Shown: in pieces, positions 58,419 to 64,000 of the stretch
Numbering within the stretch: the stretch's first letter is position 1
Layout: every line of letters begins with the position of its first letter
NCBI GenBank assembly: GCA_963803735.1
Contig: CAWDNV010000023.1
Coordinates: 1 to 64,000, forward strand
Direction of reading: 5' to 3'
DNA: 64,000 bases
Source: Palsa-189 sp963803735
Lineage (GTDB): Bacteria > Acidobacteriota > Terriglobia > Acidiferrales > UBA7541
Notes under the pieces: generated by a model
Databases searched by the model: none
What the model saw: the letters and a program-made list of their open reading frames with translations, nothing else
Told to the model about the DNA's origin: nothing
Position numbers and translations under genes: made by a program

Positions 58419-60074
58419 TTACTGCGATTTCTTTCGGCCCAGCAGGCCACCAAGCTTATCTGCGGCTTGCCCGACGTCCTTGCCGGTAGATGGAATCGCG
58501 CCGTTCTTAAGGCCGTTGGCGTAGCCTCCAACAATTCCGCCCACGTCTGGGACGATTTGAGGATTCGAGGTTGTGCCCTCAACTTTGAACGGTATGCCTC
58601 CGCCTGCCGCTGCCTTGGCCAAGGGCTGGGCAGCGCTGCTGCTTTGGCGACCCAGATGCGCGATCATTTTGAAATCAAGTTTGTGGTCCGGCGATATGGT
58701 CCCGTTTCCTGTCATTGCTCCGATCGACGGCACGACCACATTGAGGTTGTCGTTGCGGATGCCTTCCGGCGCGACGCGCACGTCGGAACTGAATGTTTGA
58801 ATATCGGTATCTCCGACCTTACTAACGCCGGCAAGTGCTCCGAGCGAACCCATCTTCGAGCCAAGATCGAAGCCGGTCAATTTAGCGTTGGATAGATTGA
58901 CAGGGCCGGTGATGACGAGTTTATCGACAGGGCCGTTGATGGCTAAGTTGGCGTTAAGAGTTCCCTGTTTTAAGGATGCTCCCGTGGGCAGCTGCATGCC
59001 CAATGCCGGCAAGACGGATTCCAAGTCGGAAGCGGGCATATTCTGGCCGTTCAGTTTCATTTGCACCGATGCAACGGCTCCAGAGTTGTTGAAAGTTCCC
59101 GTGAGGTCTGCGGTGGCTTTGCCGATGTGCACGTTGCCGCGCCGCAACTGTCCAGTTTGAGGCTTTAGTTCATACGTGGCTTCGTATTCGACGTCTACGG
59201 GCTGACCAGCCGGAGACCCCGCAGGAACAAGCTGCAGATGGGTGACGATAGTTTTGCCGTTGGTGGTCGCGGTATGACCGTCAGAATTCAAAGTTCCACT
59301 AAAGTCGAGAACGCCTGCGATGCCGGCAGAAGGATCGATGAATCCGGTTGATTTCATATCCAAATTCTTAATTTCGAGGTTCGCATTCAGGGGAGTCGTA
59401 GAGCTGTCCTGTGGATTCAGCGGTCCAGCTTTCCCCGCGAGTTTGAGCGAGCCGTTACCAGGCGTTCTGGCGGTCAGCTCGAAAGGGAACTGCGTCGTAT
59501 AAGAAAGATCCGAGGCTTTCACGTTTACCTGGTCGTAGGTGTGGGATTTCGCGTTAGCGCCCGTATTGCCAACGACCATTGTTCCATTCTTTAAAGAAAA
59601 GCTACGGACAGAAAGGTCGGAGCTGGAGCTGCTGGAAGCGCCGCTCGAGCTTGCGGTGCTGGCACTCTTGGTTTCGCTTTGACTGGCTCCCAAGGTAGAA
59701 AAGTTCCACGTCCCAGCCTGCGAGCGAAGCAATGTCACACTGGGCTCGTCAATCGTCAAACCCGTGACGTGAATAGCGCGCGAGAAAATCAACGGGAGCA
59801 GTTCCAGATTTACGCTAAGAGATTTAGCCTTGAGAAATGGCTCCGTGCCGAAAGATGGATCGTCGGAGATGCTGACGTTGTCGACGGTGACACCGCCTGA
59901 GAGGATCGACAAGCGAATGTTTCCGATGTCGACTTTGCGATTCAACGCGCTATTCAGCGAGGATTCAATCTCGGGACGGAAGCGATTGGCGTCGATCACA
60001 AATGGCAGCAGAACGACCACGAGCAATAGAAGGACGACGACTCCTCCGACGATATAAATAATTTTACGGGCCAT
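58419..60074 (-). CDS. AsmA-family protein
   Basis: A 551-residue inner-membrane protein with its N-terminal anchor KIIYIVGGVVVLLLLVVVLLPFVIDANRF, followed by the AsmA domain (RPEIESSLNSALNRKVDIGNIRLSILSGGVTVDNVSISDDPSF). A Ser-rich linker (about residues 135-155) and a C-terminal AsmA-2 type domain (LDFSGTLNSDGHTATTNG and GPVNLSNAKLTGFDLGSKM) follow. AsmA proteins influence outer-membrane assembly or lipid traffic. The sequence GGAGGCGCAAA precedes the ATG, a good start. Confidence 0.92.
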   Translation of the reverse strand: MARKIIYIVGGVVVLLLLVVVLLPFVIDANRFRPEIESSLNSALNRKVDIGNIRLSILSGGVTVDNVSISDDPSFGTEPFLKAKSLSVNLELLPLIFSRAIHVTGLTIDEPSVTLLRSQAGTWNFSTLGASQSETKSASTASSSGASSSSSSDLSVRSFSLKNGTMVVGNTGANAKSHTYDQVNVKASDLSYTTQFPFELTARTPGNGSLKLAGKAGPLNPQDSSTTPLNANLEIKNLDMKSTGFIDPSAGIAGVLDFSGTLNSDGHTATTNGKTIVTHLQLVPAGSPAGQPVDVEYEATYELKPQTGQLRRGNVHIGKATADLTGTFNNSGAVASVQMKLNGQNMPASDLESVLPALGMQLPTGASLKQGTLNANLAINGPVDKLVITGPVNLSNAKLTGFDLGSKMGSLGALAGVSKVGDTDIQTFSSDVRVAPEGIRNDNLNVVVPSIGAMTGNGTISPDHKLDFKMIAHLGRQSSSAAQPLAKAAAGGGIPFKVEGTTSNPQIVPDVGGIVGGYANGLKNGAIPSTGKDVGQAADKLGGLLGRKKSQ

Positions 60075-60263
60075 TTTGCGCCTCCGGACTCAGACTGGGC
60101 AGGTTGATAACTTGCCAACTTAATAGAGTGTAACTCTTAAAGCTCCAGGTCGATACGCCGTTACATGCATGGTTAGGCACCTGATACGGAGATTACGCTA
60201 CAACGTACAGCATCACCCTGATATGGTCTAGTGACCACCCCGAATGTTATCGGAGGGAAATAC

Positions 60264-60938
60264 ATGCGTTTAGCGAGAGTTTCAGCCTGGATTTGTGCGT
60301 TGACGTTGGTTGGTTTGTGCGGATGCCGCTCCTCACAGAACGGCGGTAGCTCTGGCAACGCTGCGGACGGCACCACTAGTTCATCCGCTTCGGCGGCACA
60401 GCCAGCGCCGCAACAAGAGGCACCGCCAATCGTCATCCCAGCGGGAACCACCTTTAGTGTCACCATCGACCAGTCTGTCAGCTCGAAGGATAGCCAGCCT
60501 GACCTACGGGTGGCAGCTTCCCTGGCCGATCCAATCATCGTAGATGGTCGCGGGGTAATTCGGCGGGGAGCGAAAGTTACAGCCAAAGTGATCAATGCGA
60601 AATCAGCAGGCAGATTCAAGGGCAGCGCCGAACTGGGCATCACGCTGACTTCGGTTGACGTGGATGGACACAGTTATCCGGTCCATACCACTAACTACAG
60701 CGAGACGACCAAGGGGCGCGGAACGAGAACCGCCGAAGGCGCGGCCATAGGCGCTGGTGCGGGAGCACTCATTGGCGCACTCGCGGGTCACGGCAAAGGA
60801 GCTGCGATCGGTGCCGGTGCCGGTGGCGGGGCAGGAGTCGCAGGCGCGGCGATGACGGGCAATCGAGACGTCACGATTGCGGCAGAGACAAAACTCAACT
60901 TCAGACTAACAAAAGCCATGGAAATTCAGCAAAAATAG
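60264..60938 (+). CDS. Glycine-zipper lipoprotein
   Basis: A 224-residue protein beginning at ATG 60264, with lipobox LVGLCGC at about residues 17-23 so it is likely membrane-anchored. A Gln/Ser/Ala linker leads to a beta domain (VIPAGTTFSVTIDQSVSSKDSQPDLRVAASLADPIIVDGRGVIRRGAKVTAKV), and the C terminus has a glycine zipper (GAAIGAGAGALIGALAGHGKGAAIGAGAGG) that may form a membrane hairpin. Similar lipoproteins occur in many Acidobacteria. It is convergent with the VWA gene. Confidence 0.78.
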   Translation: MRLARVSAWICALTLVGLCGCRSSQNGGSSGNAADGTTSSSASAAQPAPQQEAPPIVIPAGTTFSVTIDQSVSSKDSQPDLRVAASLADPIIVDGRGVIRRGAKVTAKVINAKSAGRFKGSAELGITLTSVDVDGHSYPVHTTNYSETTKGRGTRTAEGAAIGAGAGALIGALAGHGKGAAIGAGAGGGAGVAGAAMTGNRDVTIAAETKLNFRLTKAMEIQQK

Positions 60939-60987
60939 GGCCAGAAAGTTTTAAGCGCCGGACAACAGTTGAGCGCGCGCTGTTGGA

Positions 60988-62091
60988 CTAACGCGCCAGT
61001 GCGGTATCGGATGGCGTCTCGGTCGTAAAACCAGTCGGTCGCGGCCGATATCCATTTCTCGTGCGAATCCGGAAGTTTTTCAACTTCTCGCCCATTAGTT
61101 TCACGTTAATTGTGCGCCAGCCTCGATTCGGATTAGGCTGCGGATAATAGCTCAAAGCATAGAGGTGTGAGAGGTCCTCGCGGACGGAAGCGAAGGCCTG
61201 CTGCTGTTCATTCCAGTTTTTGGCAAAGTAGACCTGCCCCCCCGTGCTGGCGCTTATCCGCTCGAATACGGCGGTGCTAACCGGGTCCTGTTTCGCTTCC
61301 CGCGTGCTGATCATGTAGATGGGAATGCCTTCCGATTGCGCCAGCTCTCCTACACCTTCCGGAGGAACCATACTGGCGTTATCCGGCCCATTCGAAAAGG
61401 CGACGATCACTTTGCGGCCGGTGTACTGGCCGGCATCTCGCAGAACGAGCAAAAGCGCGTTATAGAGGGCGGCGTCGGCCCCTGCGACCGTCGAACGCAC
61501 ACCACGCAGGACCTGGGAGCGGTCCGCAGTGAGCAAAGCGTCGCGCGCAACGTCCCGGCTGTAAGAATAGAAAGCAATCTTCGCGGTGCCATCAAGAGAG
61601 CGAACGAAATCTGAAATCGCATCCTGAGCGTAGACGAATCCGCGGTACATATAATTGCTCGTATCAAAAAGAATGAAAACGTTGGCACCTGCGGAGCTGA
61701 TCTGGGGCGACGGCGAGGTTGCAGTCTTCGGATCGGAAACGCCAGAGGCCGACGGGGTAGGGCCTTGCTGAGAAGGATTGACCAGCGAAATAGGGCCCTG
61801 GTTTCCTTCTTCAAAAGTGGCCAGCTTCTGCGGAATGGTATCTTCCACTATTTCAAAGTCTGAGGGGCGGAGACCGGTGACATAATTTCCTTTCCGATCG
61901 ATGACCGCCACGTTCAACTGCACCATATCGACGTTGACGCGGAAGACCGTGTCGTTATCGGTATCGGAAGCGCCAGCGTTATCGGGAGCGGGCGGAGGCG
62001 GGGCGCTCTGCTGGCTGCGGATTTGAGGGCTGAGAGACAGAACGAAGAATATAAGAACGAAGGTTCCGACCAGATGGTATCTTCTCATCAT
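60988..62091 (-). CDS. Secreted VWFA-related protein with degenerate metal site
   Basis: A 367-residue exported protein with signal segment YHLVGTFVLIFFVLSLSPQIRSQQ. It has the VWFA-related acidobacterial layout: FRVNVDMVQLNVAVIDRKGNYVTGLRPSDFEIVEDTIPQKL then the VWA fold. The metal-ion motif reads LFDTSNYMYRG, so the DxSxS is incomplete compared with the protein at 20180, but VAFSNGPDNASM at the later loop remains. The C terminus (YALSYYPQPNPNRGWRTINVKLMGE) is typical. GGAGGG lies against the ATG, so ATG 62088 may be the real start. Confidence 0.86.
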   Translation of the reverse strand: MMRRYHLVGTFVLIFFVLSLSPQIRSQQSAPPPPAPDNAGASDTDNDTVFRVNVDMVQLNVAVIDRKGNYVTGLRPSDFEIVEDTIPQKLATFEEGNQGPISLVNPSQQGPTPSASGVSDPKTATSPSPQISSAGANVFILFDTSNYMYRGFVYAQDAISDFVRSLDGTAKIAFYSYSRDVARDALLTADRSQVLRGVRSTVAGADAALYNALLLVLRDAGQYTGRKVIVAFSNGPDNASMVPPEGVGELAQSEGIPIYMISTREAKQDPVSTAVFERISASTGGQVYFAKNWNEQQQAFASVREDLSHLYALSYYPQPNPNRGWRTINVKLMGEKLKNFRIRTRNGYRPRPTGFTTETPSDTALAR

Positions 62092-62151
62092 CCCTCCGAC
62101 GGGCCTGAGCCGACAGCGTAATCTTGATCTCGATACGGCGTTGCTAATCTA

Positions 62152-64000
62152 CTAAAAGCCAGAAGCGACCGCGCTCTTCGGCAATGGAGCGACTTTTCCC
62201 TGCCGGAATTCATCCCCGGTTTGTCGCATAGCCCGAAGCACCGCCGGCCAATCTTCAAAATGCGTAGCAAAGATCTTTTCTATCATTCGATGCGTCAATT
62301 CAGGAACCAAGCGATTCAACATTACAGGCGAATAGCCTAATTCATCCGTCAGTCGCGCCCAATAAAGATTATTGGACTCCCAGGATTCCGCCATAAGACG
62401 GCTCGAATATCCCATGATCGCGGGGAAGGGCTTCACATTAAGCAGTTCGCGAGCATAAGTTTGCGCGAGGGCTGGATGGGGAACACCAAAGTCGTCGGCA
62501 AGCCGTTCCGGACTGACCTCGTCGGGATAACGGCTGGCGATAGATTCCAACTCCGTACCTGAGGAGCGCCAATAGCTATTCTGACCAGGGAAGCGCCGGC
62601 GGAATTCCGCCGCGAGATAAAACGTCTCTGCCGGGGTGACTTCGGCCAAGACCTGCTGAACGGCACCGGTACGAAGGTCATTTCCAATCAGCTCCTGCTT
62701 TTGAGGCAGAGTTCGGTCGGAAAGGATTTCCAAGACGCGCGGGCGCAAGTCCGCATTGGCAGCCGCGGCAGAAAGGAGCTCTTCACCGGTGCGCTGGTAA
62801 AGCGTGACGGCGTGCAGTTCCGTTGGAGTCACTCGCCACCAGCGGGGAAGTATGGCACTGGTAAGCAGACTGGGAACAAGATCTTCCCACACGAGGGCCT
62901 GCACGTTTTCCGGAACGATGAAATCCTGCTCGGTCTGGGCGAGCACGTAGGGTAGATCGGCGAGCGATCCTACCAAATGAGCTCCACCGCCGGCAGCCCA
63001 GCCGCGACCGAATAGGAGCGGCGTGTGCCAAGCCTGATCACTACTTACAATCGTCAATCCCGCGAAATCGTGATAGCGCACGAAGAGAGGGTTATTGTGG
63101 AGCATCTGAGCGCCTGGCGGCTCGTAGTAGGCGTAATTCAAGCCGACCAGGGTGTCGCGCAGGAATGGCGCGAGTTGGCCGCGTGCGTCGGCGACTTCTT
63201 GCGGTGACTTTGGCGACTCGATGATTTGCACGAGGGTGCGGCCGGCCTTCAGCTCGGTCTGACGATTATCGTAGAGTCCGCCTGCCCAAGCTGTCCTTTC
63301 ACGATTGGTGAACATGGGGCGGGGCATTTCGAACTCGCGAAGTTCGTTGGCAACCGGAACGAGAGCCTGGGCGGTCGTTTTTCCTTCCGACAACCGATTC
63401 AAGCCGCTCCCGAGAGAGAAGAGCGTATCGAGCGAAGCAAGCCGCTGCGATTCCATAACCGCACGCATGCGGTTGGCCAGCAACTGGCGCACTTGTCTGC
63501 CATCGGCACTTGATTGCCCAGGTCCCGCAAGCAGGGCGATGAGCTCGTTTTCCGAGAAGTTGGCTGGGCCGTTCGCGTCGTGCACGACTTCTAATAGCGC
63601 GGCATGTGCCGCGTCAAAAATTTGCGCCGGCGTGGAGGCGTGTGCAAAAGGAGCGAGCAAGCGTTCCCAGGAATCGTTCAGATTAGAGGCGGGAATTTGT
63701 CCTTGCCGCACCAGGATTTCCCAGAGGCCGATGTTTGCCTGCAAGGTGCCAATGGCATTCGCTCGCACTGTGCGATCCGGAATACGATCCACCGCGTCGC
63801 CGGTAGCGAGGAAACGCGTGATGGACTGATCATCCAGATCGTGAAATTCGGAAAAAATGAGGTACTGATCGTTGAACTTCGCGAACTTATCGGCAAGAAG
63901 CCGCACTGTCTGCGGGCTCAGACGCCTATCAGTGAGACGCGCGCGGTCGATTTCCGAGAGGGTCAAAAAAGTTTGCAATGGGCCGGTCGTAAGCGAGCGG
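62152..64000 (-). CDS. Large protein of unknown function, N terminus beyond the window
   Basis: The frame is open to the last base: a TTG at 63978 can be read as a start, but sense codons (RSLTTGP) continue upstream to 64000, so the 5' end is missing. The visible 608 residues are mostly helical without a signal or membrane segment. Segments such as LADLPYVLAQTEQDFIVPENVQALVWEDLVPSLLTSAILPRWW and FAGLTIVSSDQAWHTPLLFGRGWAAGGGAHLVGSLADLP are distinctive, but I recognise no family. It lies 60 bases upstream of the VWA gene on the same strand and may be in one operon with it. Confidence 0.7.
   Translation of the reverse strand, partial: RSLTTGPLQTFLTLSEIDRARLTDRRLSPQTVRLLADKFAKFNDQYLIFSEFHDLDDQSITRFLATGDAVDRIPDRTVRANAIGTLQANIGLWEILVRQGQIPASNLNDSWERLLAPFAHASTPAQIFDAAHAALLEVVHDANGPANFSENELIALLAGPGQSSADGRQVRQLLANRMRAVMESQRLASLDTLFSLGSGLNRLSEGKTTAQALVPVANELREFEMPRPMFTNRERTAWAGGLYDNRQTELKAGRTLVQIIESPKSPQEVADARGQLAPFLRDTLVGLNYAYYEPPGAQMLHNNPLFVRYHDFAGLTIVSSDQAWHTPLLFGRGWAAGGGAHLVGSLADLPYVLAQTEQDFIVPENVQALVWEDLVPSLLTSAILPRWWRVTPTELHAVTLYQRTGEELLSAAAANADLRPRVLEILSDRTLPQKQELIGNDLRTGAVQQVLAEVTPAETFYLAAEFRRRFPGQNSYWRSSGTELESIASRYPDEVSPERLADDFGVPHPALAQTYARELLNVKPFPAIMGYSSRLMAESWESNNLYWARLTDELGYSPVMLNRLVPELTHRMIEKIFATHFEDWPAVLRAMRQTGDEFRQGKVAPLPKSAVASGF

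Overview
The window looks like chromosomal DNA of an Acidobacteriota (Terriglobia/Bryobacterales-like) bacterium, probably from soil or a soil metagenome. This is an inference from gene content: two VWFA-related proteins of the type common in Acidobacteria, many signal-peptide-bearing proteins of families seen mostly in that phylum (the 'ADGHPDLSG' family, DUF6152, NHL beta-propellers, reaction-centre-type cytochrome c), and moderately high GC. No phage, IS element, rRNA or CRISPR array was recognised.

Layout. 0.2-2.1 kb: xdhC and mocA-like genes (molybdenum cofactor handling) and an IscU-like scaffold. 2.2-9.1 kb: rubredoxin/MBL protein, a frameshifted ADGHPDLSG protein, a secreted unknown, and a 1209-residue TIG-repeat plus ice-binding-like adhesin. 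9.6-11.9 kb: tRNA-Ser and tRNA-Arg; a 19-bp exact copy of the tRNA-Ser 3' end lies 2.09 kb downstream, which suggests a small tRNA-targeted insertion. 13.0-18.6 kb: a co-directional set of secreted proteins (two c-type cytochromes, NHL propeller, DUF1330, double VOC, ADGHPDLSG protein). 19-23 kb: SDR, VWA and small secreted proteins. 23-29.5 kb: RraA-like gene leading an RND tripartite efflux operon with 4-bp overlaps. 30-36 kb: Tat-exported LVIVD-like propeller, two response regulators, a class III CoA-transferase, and an ADGHPDLSG/DUF6152 pair. 36.4-40.4 kb: HTH-TOBE regulator, threonine synthase, prephenate dehydratase, a membrane methyltransferase, cupin. 40.5-43.1 kb: an M1 aminopeptidase-HEAT fusion broken by two frameshifts. 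43.2-47.7 kb: glycerate kinase, GlcG-like, D-2-hydroxyacid dehydrogenase, divergent L-lactate/glycolate permease. 47.8-53.1 kb: B3-type metallo-beta-lactamase, two more ADGHPDLSG proteins, NHL propeller, cupin and DUF6152. 53.3-56.1 kb: small Cys protein, then arsR divergent from arsM-arsC-aqpS with a perfect palindromic operator. 56.8-64 kb: metallophosphoesterase, luciferase-like protein, AsmA, glycine-zipper lipoprotein, VWA protein, and a 608-residue unknown running off the end.

How genes work together. The best candidate for an undescribed system is the recurring association of the ADGHPDLSG family (five copies in 64 kb) with DUF6152, NHL propellers, MBL-fold hydrolases, cupin/VOC proteins and cytochromes c; it may be an exported redox or catabolic module. 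Well-supported conventional modules are arsenic methylation/reduction with an aquaglyceroporin, an RND efflux operon, and a glyoxylate/glycerate branch. Five single-base frameshifts, all fitting short homopolymers, break four otherwise conserved genes; read errors or real decay cannot be separated here.
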